From the NCBI GenBank assembly GCA_016715825.1, contig JADJXO010000003.1:62001-126000 (forward strand): a stretch of 64,000 nt of DNA. Direction: 5' to 3'. The DNA comes from Nitrospira sp. Lineage in GTDB: Bacteria > Nitrospirota > Nitrospiria > Nitrospirales > Nitrospiraceae. Positions 53,596-63,128 of this stretch are shown here, piece by piece. Within the stretch, counting starts at the first letter, position 1; each line of letters starts with the position of its first letter. The notes below the pieces were generated by a model. That model saw only the letters and a list, made by a program, of their open reading frames with translations, was not told where the DNA came from and did no database searches. The position numbers and the translations under genes were made by a program.

Positions 53596-54786
53596 ATGAA
53601 CGTTGTGGGGTTGATGTCAGGAACATCGGCTGACGGAGTCGATGCCGCACTCGTCTCAATCGCTCGACAGAAGGCCGGCATTCAGGTGAAGATGCTGGCG
53701 TTCTATTCGCTTCCATACCCACGATCGCTGCAACAACGAATCCTTTCCGCCTCGGTCTCGGGAACAGTCGCGGATATTTGTCACTTGAATGCGCTCCTCG
53801 GAGAATGGTTTGCGGATGCAGCCTTGGGCGTTATCCGATCAGCGAAATTGACTTCGGAAAAGGTAGACTTGATTGGCTCGCACGGCCAAACCGTGCATCA
53901 TCTTCCAGCAGGGATCAAAGATACGAATGTCGGCTCCATACGTTCCACGCTGCAGATTGCAGAGCCGGCGGTGATCACCGAACGAACAGGGATCACGACG
54001 GTCGCCAATTTCCGTCCACGTGACATTGCTGCCGGTGGCCAAGGGGCTCCGTTAACGCCGGGGGTCCACGCATTGTTGTTTCGGCACCCACGCCGCTCCC
54101 GCCTGATCGTGAATCTGGGGGGTATCAGCAACGTCACGTATCTGCCCCGAGGATCAGGGACGGAAGGACTCGTCGCATTCGACACCGGTCCGGCCAATAT
54201 GGTGCTGGATGGAATTATGTCGCGTAAGACCAATGGGCGCTCCCTCATGGACCGGGAAGGGCGTCTGGCGCTACGGGGACAGGTTGATTCTCGGTTATTA
54301 GCCAAACTGCTCGCGCATCCGTATCTCTCTCAGCCTCCACCCAAATCGACAGGGCGTGAGGCCTTCGGCTCAAAGATGCTTGATGACATATTCAGCTGGC
54401 AACAAACACGCTCGATGTCAACGGAAGATCTTCTCGCCACCTGTAGCCGATGGACCGCCGAGGCCGTGGGTACAGCCAGACGTTGGATCAAAGGTAGGGT
54501 TGATGAAGTGATTGTCGGAGGAGGCGGAGTCCGGAACCGTGCCATCATGGGGCAGTTAACGGCACTCTATGCTCCCATTCCAGTCACCACCTTTGAATCA
54601 CATGGGTGGGATAGTAAAGCGCTTGAATCGGTAGCCTTCGCTGTTTTAGCCTATCAGACCGTGATGGAGCAAAGTGGAAACGTGCCTTCAGTGACAGGCG
54701 CCGCATCCTCAAGACTCTTGGGGTCCATTGTTCCGAACGGCCCGCGATGGTTTGACCGATTACGCCCAAGCAGGAGGACAAGATAG
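53596..54786 (+). CDS. anmK: Anhydro-N-acetylmuramic acid kinase
   Basis: The 396-residue enzyme has the AnmK start GLMSGTSADGVDAALV (ATP-binding), the SHGQTVHH motif, and the VNLGGISNVTYL and FDTGPANM segments of the sugar-kinase fold. It phosphorylates 1,6-anhydro-MurNAc while opening its ring, as part of cell-wall recycling. The gene has the opposite orientation to the metal importer; the DUF2726 gene follows six bases later. Confidence 0.96.
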   Translation: MNVVGLMSGTSADGVDAALVSIARQKAGIQVKMLAFYSLPYPRSLQQRILSASVSGTVADICHLNALLGEWFADAALGVIRSAKLTSEKVDLIGSHGQTVHHLPAGIKDTNVGSIRSTLQIAEPAVITERTGITTVANFRPRDIAAGGQGAPLTPGVHALLFRHPRRSRLIVNLGGISNVTYLPRGSGTEGLVAFDTGPANMVLDGIMSRKTNGRSLMDREGRLALRGQVDSRLLAKLLAHPYLSQPPPKSTGREAFGSKMLDDIFSWQQTRSMSTEDLLATCSRWTAEAVGTARRWIKGRVDEVIVGGGGVRNRAIMGQLTALYAPIPVTTFESHGWDSKALESVAFAVLAYQTVMEQSGNVPSVTGAASSRLLGSIVPNGPRWFDRLRPSRRTR

Positions 54787-54792
54787 CTACCA

Positions 54793-55302
54793 ATGAAGAT
54801 CGTTCTGCTCGGAGTTGTGATCGTTCTCCTCGTCTTAGGCATTCGGGTGTTTAGACGGAATCGACGTCGAAAAAGGCAGCAGGTGTTGCCTTTCAAAATC
54901 CCCCATGAGGCCAGCATTCGTACGATTCCGTTGCTCGGTAAAGAAGAGATTGCTCTCTATAATCTCCTTCAATTGGTCGCCCAAGAGCGATATCTTGTCT
55001 TTGCTCAAGTGCCGTTATGGTCTGTCGTAGCGGTTGATGCCGGCGATCGTGCGCGCTCACAGATCCTACGCCACATCGCGCTGAAACGAGTCGATTTCGT
55101 CTTGATTCATCCTGGAACATGCCTCGTCGAATGCGCGGTCCAAATTGAGCACGAATCTCCGGGACCTGGTGAAACAGAGGGCCAGCGTGTTATTGAATCG
55201 GTCCTTGAGGCAGCCGGCATCAAACTCATGAAGCTACAGTCAAAACAAAGCTATTCTCTGCCCGATCTGACTGCCAGATTAGAATTGAGCGTCGAGGAAT
55301 AA
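54793..55302 (+). CDS. DUF2726 membrane-anchored protein
   Basis: This 169-residue protein has an N-terminal membrane helix (IVLLGVVIVLLVLGIRVF), a basic stretch, then a DUF2726 domain with LLGKEEIALYNLLQLVAQER and VDFVLIHPGTCLVECAVQIE. DUF2726 is a restriction-endonuclease-like fold whose function is unknown. It follows anmK by six bases and is probably in the same transcript. Confidence 0.82.
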   Translation: MKIVLLGVVIVLLVLGIRVFRRNRRRKRQQVLPFKIPHEASIRTIPLLGKEEIALYNLLQLVAQERYLVFAQVPLWSVVAVDAGDRARSQILRHIALKRVDFVLIHPGTCLVECAVQIEHESPGPGETEGQRVIESVLEAAGIKLMKLQSKQSYSLPDLTARLELSVEE

Positions 55303-55333
55303 GGAAGAGAGACCATCCCTACAACAATCGAGT

Positions 55334-55825
55334 TCACTCCGAGGGAGCGGCTGTCTCATCGGTGTCGGCGAATGCTTCAAGGGCTCTGCGAGCGACTTCT
55401 GCCTCGGCGCTATCTGGGTGCTGCTCCACAACTCGGTCGAACATGAGCCTCGCTTTTTCCGGATCACCTAACTTGTTGTAGGTCTGGCCGAGTTTTAGCG
55501 TAGAAGCCGCCTGTTTAGGGCTGAGTGGGTAATTTGACACGACATCATAAAATGACTTAAGCGCGTCACGGTACCGCCCCGTGCGGTACTGACATTCTCC
55601 GATCCAGTATTGTGCATTGGCCGCTAGCGAGGACTGACCGTGCAGTTCAAGGAAGAACTGAAAACCCGCCATCGCGGCCGTATAATCACGATGTTTAAAT
55701 TCGTCCATGACTCGATCATAGAGTTGACGAATCGAATCCTGCCGCTGCGTCGGGGCCCCGAATGATAGGCTTGCGGGAGTGAGGAGAAGCAGGAGCATGA
55801 CGATGGTGATCTTTAGCCGAACCAT
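55334..55825 (-). CDS. YbgF/CpoB-like tetratricopeptide protein
   Basis: From the ATG at 55825 (behind a GGGAGG site) the product has 163 residues. It has a signal peptide (TIVMLLLLLTPASLSFG) and about three TPR units of the CpoB type (YTAAMAGFQFFLELHGQSSL, YRTGRYRDALKSFYDVVSNY, LGDPEKARLMFDRVVEQHPD). CpoB coordinates envelope constriction with Tol-Pal in other bacteria. This protein lacks the N-terminal coiled coil of CpoB, and no tol gene is near. Confidence 0.8.
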   Translation of the reverse strand: MVRLKITIVMLLLLLTPASLSFGAPTQRQDSIRQLYDRVMDEFKHRDYTAAMAGFQFFLELHGQSSLAANAQYWIGECQYRTGRYRDALKSFYDVVSNYPLSPKQAASTLKLGQTYNKLGDPEKARLMFDRVVEQHPDSAEAEVARRALEAFADTDETAAPSE

Positions 55826-56045
55826 ACCGGTCCTCCCTCGCTCAACGGAACCCAAACGCCAAAACTACGCAATGACTGTGCCAAGCGATATGGATCTTCC
55901 TGGCAAAGAATCAAAGCGTAACCACGTGTTATGAAAAGATCGCACGCTCATGGACCACGAAATGTTTCCTATGCTTCATCCGCAAGGATACAGGATTGTA
56001 CAAGCGGAGCTTCCCCATAATGTATTAGCTGCGCCAGGTACCTGA

Positions 56046-56984
56046 TCAGTGCGTATCCGGAGTTGAGGGCAATGTCGTCGCTTGTGCGTCGTTTGGGATA
56101 TGGAACTGAAAAGAGTTGCCACCTTGCTGCTTGGCGCGGTACATGGCGGCATCGGCGTGCTTCAACAGTTCATCAACATCGTGATCGTCGGTCGGATAAA
56201 CAGTAATCCCGATGCTGACCCCGATCAATGCCTGATGGGTGTCGATCTGAAACGGCTGGGCCAGTGATTTCGTGATTCGTTCTGCTACCAGCGTAATGTC
56301 TTCTTCACACATCAGCCCTTCCAATATAATGGTGAACTCATCTCCACCCATGCGCGCTACCGTATCCACTTCACGTACGCACTCGTGCAGGCGTTCAGCC
56401 ACCAACTTCAAGACTTGATCCCCGACATTGTGGCCCAACGTGTCATTGACCGGCTTGAATCGATCAAGATCGAGGAGCATCAGGCCAAGTGGTTGTTGGA
56501 GTCGCTTACTCCTGGCCATAGCCTGAATAAGACGATCACGGAAGAGTGTACGATTCACCAGGCCGGTCAACTGGTCATATTGGGCGAGGTAGGTCAAACG
56601 TTCTTCAGCACGTTTTCGTTCAATGGCATACTGAATCGAGCGGCCCAGCAGGTCTGATTGCCGCTCTCCCTTGACGAGGTAATCCTGCGCCCCGTTACGG
56701 ACCGTTTGTAACGCAAGGGTTTGATCGCTGAGACCACTCAGCACGATAATCGCAATGGTCGGGTTTGCAGCTTGCATCTGGCGGACCGTTGAAAGTCCGT
56801 ACCCATCCGGAAGCGAGAGATCCAACAGCACGGCATCAAAGCGGGCACGAGCCAAATGCTTAAAGGCATCACTCAAACGACTGACATGGGTAATCTCAAA
56901 CTGCTCCAGACTCCATTCTGCCAGGATATCCTGGGTGAGGCGTGCATCGACGTCGTTGTCTTCAACCAAGAGGATTTGGATCAT
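56046..56984 (-). CDS. Response regulator with GGDEF diguanylate cyclase domain
   Basis: This 312-residue protein has an N-terminal receiver domain (ILLVEDND, phosphoacceptor Asp in VLLDLSLPDG, switch residues VLSGLSD and YLVKGE). A GGDEF domain with the intact active motif RMGGDEF follows, together with the FDRDLI-like start DQLTGLVNRTLFRDRLIQ. It would make cyclic di-GMP on phosphorylation. No kinase lies next to it, so the signal source is unknown. Confidence 0.95.
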   Translation of the reverse strand: MIQILLVEDNDVDARLTQDILAEWSLEQFEITHVSRLSDAFKHLARARFDAVLLDLSLPDGYGLSTVRQMQAANPTIAIIVLSGLSDQTLALQTVRNGAQDYLVKGERQSDLLGRSIQYAIERKRAEERLTYLAQYDQLTGLVNRTLFRDRLIQAMARSKRLQQPLGLMLLDLDRFKPVNDTLGHNVGDQVLKLVAERLHECVREVDTVARMGGDEFTIILEGLMCEEDITLVAERITKSLAQPFQIDTHQALIGVSIGITVYPTDDHDVDELLKHADAAMYRAKQQGGNSFQFHIPNDAQATTLPSTPDTH

Positions 56985-57273
56985 GGGGCGGTCATCGGTC
57001 GATCGGTCCTGCTCACAGGGTCATCCTATAGACCCAACAATAAGTATAGCCTAAGACACGCTTCCAACAAGGGAATCGCGGAAGAGCTCACAGGGTGATG
57101 GGAATGCCTCACGGCTTCTAATGCGCAGACAACCGCGGCTATCCTATCTTTCCCCTTTGTCCTGGGTGAGAAGATCGGTCCCGCAGACCGTCAGTCCTTC
57201 GCACACCCGCGCTACTTAGGTACCGACTAAATTGCAGAGGTGAAACAAGAGAGGTGAAGGCGGAAAGAAATGA

Positions 57274-57615
57274 CTAGGAACGGCGATGAAAAAAAGAAGG
57301 ACGCTGCAGGTAAATACCGGCAGGCCCCTGCTCCGGCCCAATCCCACCCTCACAGGCGTAGCCGGGTTCAAAGGGCCATAACAATGAACGGCCGACGGCG
57401 TTTCCACGTATATGGACATATCGCAGTGTCACACCCATGCGTGCGGCGTCATCTTTCACCATGGCGGTACATCCATCGGGGGAAAACCCACGTCGCGAGA
57501 TGAGGAGAGGTTCTCCAGAGCTTCCTACAATAGTAAATTCACTGGCACAGCCGGTCAGTCCCATTGAAACCAAGAGCATACCAATGAGAACTCTCATGAG
57601 TGTTTGGCGTGTCAT
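57274..57615 (-). CDS. Small lipoprotein
   Basis: The ATG at 57615 gives 113 residues with a signal peptide and a lipobox (GLTGC, Cys near residue 23). The mature part is short, with Gly-rich and Cys-containing segments (GFSPDGCTAMV, GYACEGGIGP). No family recognised. It is divergent from the ZorA-like gene. Confidence 0.7.
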   Translation of the reverse strand: MTRQTLMRVLIGMLLVSMGLTGCASEFTIVGSSGEPLLISRRGFSPDGCTAMVKDDAARMGVTLRYVHIRGNAVGRSLLWPFEPGYACEGGIGPEQGPAGIYLQRPSFFHRRS

Positions 57616-58028
57616 GGGAATGTGGGCCTCTTGAAACACCAAGGTCAATCCTGAAGATCCAACAGACAAGTCAAACCATAACACGAACAGTGGGTTTCAA
57701 TCGAGTGCCTACCAGATATTGCTCAGCAGACGGCTCGAACTCCCTACTAACCTCTGCAGTGCATAGCACTGTCAGTCGTTACGGGGTGATATTACTCAGA
57801 GTGATCCTCATTCTCAAAAAGTAACCGAGAGTTCTGTTACGCGAAGCTAACCGGAAAGATTTGCCGTCCTGCCTGCAAAAAGTTCCAGTCACTTCTGACA
57901 TATCGCCAGGCATAGGGTGATCTTAGACCAGTATACGTACGAGTTTCTCTGGCACGGAAGTTGAGGAAAGCAAGCGGGCCTTGTGCACACTGTAGGATGG
58001 TGCTGAGGCGACACGGGAGGCTTGTTTC
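57616..58028. other. Divergent intergenic region without recognised element
   Basis: This 413-base gap separates the lipoprotein gene from the ZorA-like gene. No frame or hairpin stands out; it presumably contains the promoters of both. Confidence 0.45.
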
Positions 58029-59204
58029 ATGGATATGGGTGAACTATTCCACAATCTGTGGGAACTCCTCAGTCAAGATGTGACCCCTATCAGCGGTATT
58101 CAGAGTCCGCTGGTCAGCTGGATCGGTGCCGTAGGAATTCTTGTCCTCTGTCTCTGGCAAAGCGCGACATTGCTCCGCGGCCGAATCGCGCTTGGACGGA
58201 CTCTATCTAGATTCCACGGATCTCTCTTGCCGTTGGCCCTCGCACGGCAACAGGCTGCCAAGGACTGGATCATTATTCCGGCCTTAGCTGCGAAACGAAC
58301 GAGTCGAAACAAGACGCCGCAGACTCGATGCGACCTCGATGATCTTCAAGCTCTCGATCGTGCTCTTCGTGCTGAACCGGCCCTCGTGAAAGAATGGTGT
58401 TCGTACCGCAAGACGCTGGCGGTGGAGCAGTCTGCATGGTTTCTCGAGCCGACGGTCCATAGTCAAAGGTCGGCAACGGATTTCTTTTCCTTTGAAGCCC
58501 TCTGCGCAGATCAGTTCAACATCCGCTTCTACAGGCAACTTCCCTCCTTCCTGACGGGAATAGGGTTGTTGTTCACCTTCGTTGCCATTCTGATTGGTCT
58601 CAGTAAGCTCCATGCGAACGGACTGCACATCGAGGGGATTCAAGGCCTTATTAACGGGCTGTCCGGAAAGTTTGTAACGTCAATCGTCGGCCTAGCCTGC
58701 GCGAACGCCTTCACGCTTCTGGAACACTCAGTATGGCACGGCCTGGAAGGCCAACACCGAACTTGTCTATCCTTGCTGGACGAACTGTTCCCTCAGAAAG
58801 TAGTCGACCATTACAGCCAGCCTCATCAATTGCGGAGTGGAGCTCCTGATCCTGCGAGGAGCTCAATCACAAATGATGGAACAATTCAGCTCGCGGAAGT
58901 CATACAGCAACGTCTAAGCTCGACGGTTACTGCCCTGACTGCAGCAACGCAAGCTCTCACAGCATTGAACTCAAGGCAGTCTCCGATGAAATCTGATGAT
59001 CTCCCGGCGGAGATTGCTCATGAAGTACAACGTGCCTTGAAACCGATTATGAAACCTGTCCTGGAGGCTATGCAGGAACTCACCCGGGCGATCAATACCC
59101 AATCAACCTCGGTGCATCTTACGCAGGCTGAGATCGAAGGCATGTTTCATGGGCTCAAGAGTCATACACAGAAGGCGACCGATGATGCGGTACGGACTCG
59201 ATGA
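58029..59204 (+). CDS. ZorA-like MotA/TolQ/ExbB proton-channel protein
   Basis: This 391-residue protein has an N-terminal span (about 28-48) and two central spans at about 173-193 (SFLTGIGLLFTFVAILIGL) and 206-230 (LINGLSGKFVTSIVGLACAN) with the MotA/TolQ/ExbB pattern. A helical cytoplasmic tail follows. The architecture is that of ZorA, the stator of Zorya anti-phage systems, but the tail is shorter than in the long ZorA forms. Its stop overlaps the ZorB-like start (ATGA). None of the usual Zorya effector genes are beside it. Confidence 0.75.
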   Translation: MDMGELFHNLWELLSQDVTPISGIQSPLVSWIGAVGILVLCLWQSATLLRGRIALGRTLSRFHGSLLPLALARQQAAKDWIIIPALAAKRTSRNKTPQTRCDLDDLQALDRALRAEPALVKEWCSYRKTLAVEQSAWFLEPTVHSQRSATDFFSFEALCADQFNIRFYRQLPSFLTGIGLLFTFVAILIGLSKLHANGLHIEGIQGLINGLSGKFVTSIVGLACANAFTLLEHSVWHGLEGQHRTCLSLLDELFPQKVVDHYSQPHQLRSGAPDPARSSITNDGTIQLAEVIQQRLSSTVTALTAATQALTALNSRQSPMKSDDLPAEIAHEVQRALKPIMKPVLEAMQELTRAINTQSTSVHLTQAEIEGMFHGLKSHTQKATDDAVRTR

Positions 59205-59842
59205 AACCGATGAAGGCGTCGTATAGATCAGGGCGTGACGAAGAGTCCTCAGTCCTGACCAATGGGGTTGTCGATCTCATGACCTCCCTAGCCGTGATCT
59301 TTATTCTGTTGTTCGCGGCGTCCATCGCACGGGTGGACACCGGAACCCTTGAACCAGTCCCCGGTCGTGCGACTCCGGCAGAGAACGTAACGATAGGAGG
59401 TATTCGCACTTCCACTCCGGAGTCCAGCGAGCCTCACGTACTGGCCCTAACGGTCCCGGATGCCGCGCTACGGTTCGACTTTGGGAAAAGCGCACTCTTG
59501 CCATCATCGGAGGAGTTCCTGATAGAGACCATTCCCCAGTACGTGTCGATGATCTGTGGCCCTGAAGGACAGGATGTCGAGGCATTTGTTATTGAAGGAT
59601 ACACCGATGATCTTGGTGATGATGTGCACAACTTACGACTAAGTCAGGAACGATCCTTTGCGGTCCTGGCAAAAAGCCTGGACATCGTACGAGATCGACT
59701 TCCCTGGGCCTACGAGTGTTTCTTACAAAAAGCCGTTGCCAACGGGCGTGGGAGGCAAGATCTGTTACGGAATGAAATAGGCTATCCCGACCGCAATAAT
59801 AGCAGGCGCGTCGTTTTCAAAATTCACAAACACCCTATGTAA
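59201..59842 (+). CDS. ZorB-like MotB/OmpA-domain protein
   Basis: This 213-residue protein has one N-terminal span containing the stator Asp (Asp25 in GVVDLMTSLAVIFILLF). A periplasmic OmpA/MotB domain (FVIEGYTDDLGD, RLSQERSFAVL, and DRNNSRRVVFKI) follows. This matches ZorB, which with ZorA forms a proton-driven motor anchored to the cell wall. The two genes overlap and are probably cotranslated. Confidence 0.78.
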   Translation: MKPMKASYRSGRDEESSVLTNGVVDLMTSLAVIFILLFAASIARVDTGTLEPVPGRATPAENVTIGGIRTSTPESSEPHVLALTVPDAALRFDFGKSALLPSSEEFLIETIPQYVSMICGPEGQDVEAFVIEGYTDDLGDDVHNLRLSQERSFAVLAKSLDIVRDRLPWAYECFLQKAVANGRGRQDLLRNEIGYPDRNNSRRVVFKIHKHPM

Positions 59843-59860
59843 GGTAGTGGGAGATAGGAA

Positions 59861-59878
59861 TCGCATGCGTGCATGCGA
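59861..59878. terminator. Palindrome between the ZorB-like gene and rsmA
   Basis: TCGCATGCGTGCATGCGA is a perfect inverted repeat lying between convergent genes. There is no T-run, so terminator function is only likely, not certain. Confidence 0.4.
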
Positions 59879-59956
59879 GTGCGTGCAACATGCAGGTGCA
59901 TTGGCTCGGATTTCAACTGCTATCCGTTTCAACAGAGCCCATCCTCTTGCTGGGCC

Positions 59957-60754
59957 TCAGATGCGATGGATGTGCTGGCTTAGTGAGATCAACTCATCGA
60001 GGGAAAGCGTTTCTGCACGGATGGAAAGAGAGAAACGCAGTGTCGTCAATGCCGCTTCCACGTGCTTCTGCTCGTACCCTTGATCTTTCAGTGAATTGAC
60101 CAGCGTCTTGCGGCGATGTGCAAAGGCTGACCTCACGAATGTTGCGAACTGTTCTCTAGCTTCTCTGGTCTGCTCTATCCGATCCTTGACTCGCAGCAAC
60201 ACGACGGCCGAGTCCACATCCGGTCTCGGTCTAAAACATTGCGGGGAAACCTTGAAGGCTTTGGTGATGTCCGCCGAATATTGAGCCATAACGGACAAGA
60301 CTCCGTAGGCGGAACGTCCAGACTTCGCGACCAATCGATCGGCGACTTCATTTTGAAGCATCAGGACGAGTCGAGGGATGCGATGGGCATGCTCGAGCAG
60401 ACGAAAAAGAAGGGGAGTCGACAGACAATAGGGAAGATTCGCGACCACGATCGTACCGATGGGAAGCTGTTCAACCGGATACGTCATCGCGTCACCGAGG
60501 ACCAGCGTGAGATTCTGAAACTGGGCTTGTTGTTCGGATACGTACGCATACAGTCGAGGATCGACTTCAATCGCCGTGACATGACCAGCGGATCGGCACA
60601 GGGCTTCCGTCAAGATACCCCGACCAGGCCCGATTTCCAGCACACGATCTGTCGGAGATAATTCAGCCAGTGCGATGATTTTGCGGATGATGTTGGGGTC
60701 GATCAGAAAATTCTGCCCGAGGTGTTTCAGGGCTGTGGGGGGAGAAACGCCCAC
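59957..60754 (-). CDS. rsmA: 16S rRNA dimethyladenosine transferase
   Basis: The GTG at 60754 has a GGGAG site at ideal spacing and gives 265 residues; a longer in-frame extension overlaps the upstream gene and is less likely. RsmA/KsgA motifs are clear: LGQNFLIDPN, the SAM-binding VLEIGPGRGILTE and the catalytic NLPYCLSTPLLF. It methylates two adenines at the end of 16S rRNA helix 45. It is the last gene of an overlapping operon with pdxA, an arrangement seen in many bacteria. Confidence 0.95.
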   Translation of the reverse strand: MGVSPPTALKHLGQNFLIDPNIIRKIIALAELSPTDRVLEIGPGRGILTEALCRSAGHVTAIEVDPRLYAYVSEQQAQFQNLTLVLGDAMTYPVEQLPIGTIVVANLPYCLSTPLLFRLLEHAHRIPRLVLMLQNEVADRLVAKSGRSAYGVLSVMAQYSADITKAFKVSPQCFRPRPDVDSAVVLLRVKDRIEQTREAREQFATFVRSAFAHRRKTLVNSLKDQGYEQKHVEAALTTLRFSLSIRAETLSLDELISLSQHIHRI

Positions 60755-60756
60755 CG

Positions 60757-61074
60757 TCAACTCCCGGGCGAGGGGGACTGGGACAACTGTTTGGCGAGCG
60801 TCTGCAGCGGTATGCGATAACAGTCCACAAGATCGGTAAACTCTTCGACCAAATCGTTGGTGAACGAAGGCCCTGGTTGGATGCCGGCGAAGGCGGAGCC
60901 CTGTTCCTGGCCGACCGCATTCGAGATGAGTCCAGCGGTACGTGCCTTCCATTTCAAGAGCCGTTCGGTTCCAGCGACCGTATTCAGATCTTGGAGGGTC
61001 TGTTTCGCTAGAGCTTCCAGTTCCTCAATTTGCCGAAGAACGATGGAAAGGCCGGTTGGTACATCAGCTGACAT
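60757..61074 (-). CDS. Small helical protein of unknown function
   Basis: The ATG at 61074 overlaps the pdxA stop and gives 105 residues; an in-frame ATG at 61098 is a longer alternative. It is mostly helical (IVLRQIEELEALAKQTLQDL, NDLVEEFTDLVDCYRIPLQT). It ends two bases before the rsmA start, so it is firmly inside the operon. No family recognised. Confidence 0.65.
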   Translation of the reverse strand: MSADVPTGLSIVLRQIEELEALAKQTLQDLNTVAGTERLLKWKARTAGLISNAVGQEQGSAFAGIQPGPSFTNDLVEEFTDLVDCYRIPLQTLAKQLSQSPSPGS

Positions 61075-62137
61075 GTCTGGAGGACCCCTTCCGGACATGG
61101 TTTGGTCCAGCCTTGAGTTGTGCAATGCTCGCAGCTAATTTCATGGCCTCTACAAGACTCCCCGGGTCGGCGATTCCTTTTCCCACAATATCAAAGGCGG
61201 TTCCATGGTCGACCGAGGTCCGTATAATCGGCAGTCCCACGGTGAGATTGACACAAGTGCCAAACGCAACAAGCTTCAGCGGAATCAACCCTTGATCGTG
61301 GTAGAGGGCGACGATACCGTCATACTGGCCCTTTGCGGCTTTCCCGAACAAGGTATCGGCCGGCAGAGGATCGCTGGCTAGAATCCCCTGCTGTTGGGCG
61401 ACCCGTGCGGCTGGAAGTACAATTCGTGCTTCTTCATCGCCGAACAGGCCATGCTCACCCGCATGGGGATTAAGAGCAGCCACGCCGATCTTTGGCCGTT
61501 TGATTCTGAACAAGGTTGTCAGTGCCAGTTGAGCCAAGCGAATCGCTTTTTCGATCTTCGCTTGGGTGAGCGTCGATGGGAGATCTCTGATCGCGACATG
61601 AGTCGTCACGAACATAATCCGTAACGGTCCGCCCACGATCATCATACCGGACTCATTCGCGTGGGTCAGATCTGCCAACAGTTCCGTGTGCCCTGGGTAG
61701 TGACAGCCGGCCATATTGATGGCTGCCTTGTTGATGGGAGCCGTTACCATCGCATCGATACAACCGAGTCGAGCCAACTCCACGGCTTTCTTGATGAACA
61801 TGACCGATGCCGTGCCTGTCTCGGCAGCTGCGAAGCCTGGTTTAAATCTTGGCAACGGCGTCTCAAGAGGGTCCAAGACGGCGACCGTTCCCTGTCGGAA
61901 GAGAGCCGTCTCGTGGTCCTGAAGAGGACGTACGGTCAGCTTGAGTCTCAACGCTTTAATCGTTCGTTCCATCACCGGTAACGAGCCGATCACGAGTGTT
62001 CGGCAAAACTTCCGCAGGCGAGGTTGTGAGAGCGCTTTTGCGATGACTTCTGGGCCGATACCGGCTGGATCTCCCATCGTGATGCCGAGCAAGGGGAGCA
62101 AGGTCTGTGGTTGGGATGATACCGTCTTAGTTGGCAT
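61064..62137 (-). CDS. pdxA: 4-hydroxythreonine-4-phosphate dehydrogenase PdxA
   Basis: The ATG at 62137 gives 357 residues and overlaps the antiporter stop by 11 bases. PdxA motifs are present: LGITMGDPAGIGPEVIAKAL at the start, the metal-ligand His in YPGHTELLADL, NPHAGEHGLFGDEE and HDQGLIPLK. It catalyses an oxidation step in pyridoxal phosphate synthesis. It precedes a small gene and rsmA in the operon. Confidence 0.96.
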   Translation of the reverse strand: MPTKTVSSQPQTLLPLLGITMGDPAGIGPEVIAKALSQPRLRKFCRTLVIGSLPVMERTIKALRLKLTVRPLQDHETALFRQGTVAVLDPLETPLPRFKPGFAAAETGTASVMFIKKAVELARLGCIDAMVTAPINKAAINMAGCHYPGHTELLADLTHANESGMMIVGGPLRIMFVTTHVAIRDLPSTLTQAKIEKAIRLAQLALTTLFRIKRPKIGVAALNPHAGEHGLFGDEEARIVLPAARVAQQQGILASDPLPADTLFGKAAKGQYDGIVALYHDQGLIPLKLVAFGTCVNLTVGLPIIRTSVDHGTAFDIVGKGIADPGSLVEAMKLAASIAQLKAGPNHVRKGSSRHVS

Positions 62138-63128
62138 AGAGATGCAGCGTGTAGCCGATATAGAATACCATCCCCGCCGCAAGCAGCCAGGGACGCCACC
62201 GGCCTCCGATCAGGATTTGCAACAGACACAGCCCCACAGCCTGTACCGCTAAGATCATGCTGGTTAAGGCAGACTGTTCAATCACCCATTCGGTGCCGAT
62301 CAAGCCCAGTGAAACGGGTAAGGTGCCTTGAAACACCATAGCGCCGGTGACATTTGCGACAGCGAGGCGATCTTTCTTGCGGTAGAGCCAGAGAAAGCTA
62401 TTAGACATCTCCGGTAACTCGGTGGCAAGAGGTGCGATCAGCAGTGCCAAAATCAACGGGGACATTTCAAACAGTCCGGCCATCGATTCAGCTGCCATCA
62501 CAAACAAATGGGCGCCTAGTATCAATCCTCCTAGTCCTAAGAATGCTTGGAGTCCGATCTTGAGGTACGAGGGTGTGCTCGCGCCCTTGTCGAAAATGAG
62601 AGGCTCCAATTCGCTACCCTCTTCTGCATCCGTCGGGGTCAATTTCACCTTCATGTAATACAGGTACAGACAGACTAATAGGCCGGCAGCGATGAGATGG
62701 ATAAGTCTGGATGGGCTGAACGCACAGCCGAGCGCTATGAGATAGCCGAACATAAAAAACGTGAGATCCGTCATGATCTCTCGGTAATTCAGCTGAAAGC
62801 GAGCCGCCCGCTTGCCCGCTCGAGCATAGAGCAAGAGGAGCACCGCCAAAATAGGTAGCACCAGCGTGCTCAGCATGAAAGGGGCGCCGAGGATGGCGCC
62901 CAATCCGACTTCCATCTCCTCCTGACTTTCCCCGAAGAAAATGGCGATGATCGGGATTGAAGTTTCAGGCAGCGTGGTTCCGATCGCCGCAAAGATGCTG
63001 CCAACGGCACCCTCGGAAATCCCCCGGCGCTTGCCCAACCATTCAATGGCGTTGGTGAAGAGCGCACAACCACCGAGCGTGATGGCAATGGAGACGAAGA
63101 AGAGTAGGACGTATAGCAGGACGGTCAT
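62127..63128 (-). CDS. Sodium/calcium antiporter family protein
   Basis: This 333-residue CaCA-type protein has about ten hydrophobic helices and the two alpha-repeat signatures: IFAAIGTTLPETSIPII in the first half and LLIAPLATELPEMSNS in the second, each with the ion-binding acidic residue. It would exchange Na+ or H+ for Ca2+ or another divalent cation. It overlaps the larC stop by four bases. Confidence 0.9.
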   Translation of the reverse strand: MTVLLYVLLFFVSIAITLGGCALFTNAIEWLGKRRGISEGAVGSIFAAIGTTLPETSIPIIAIFFGESQEEMEVGLGAILGAPFMLSTLVLPILAVLLLLYARAGKRAARFQLNYREIMTDLTFFMFGYLIALGCAFSPSRLIHLIAAGLLVCLYLYYMKVKLTPTDAEEGSELEPLIFDKGASTPSYLKIGLQAFLGLGGLILGAHLFVMAAESMAGLFEMSPLILALLIAPLATELPEMSNSFLWLYRKKDRLAVANVTGAMVFQGTLPVSLGLIGTEWVIEQSALTSMILAVQAVGLCLLQILIGGRWRPWLLAAGMVFYIGYTLHLYAN

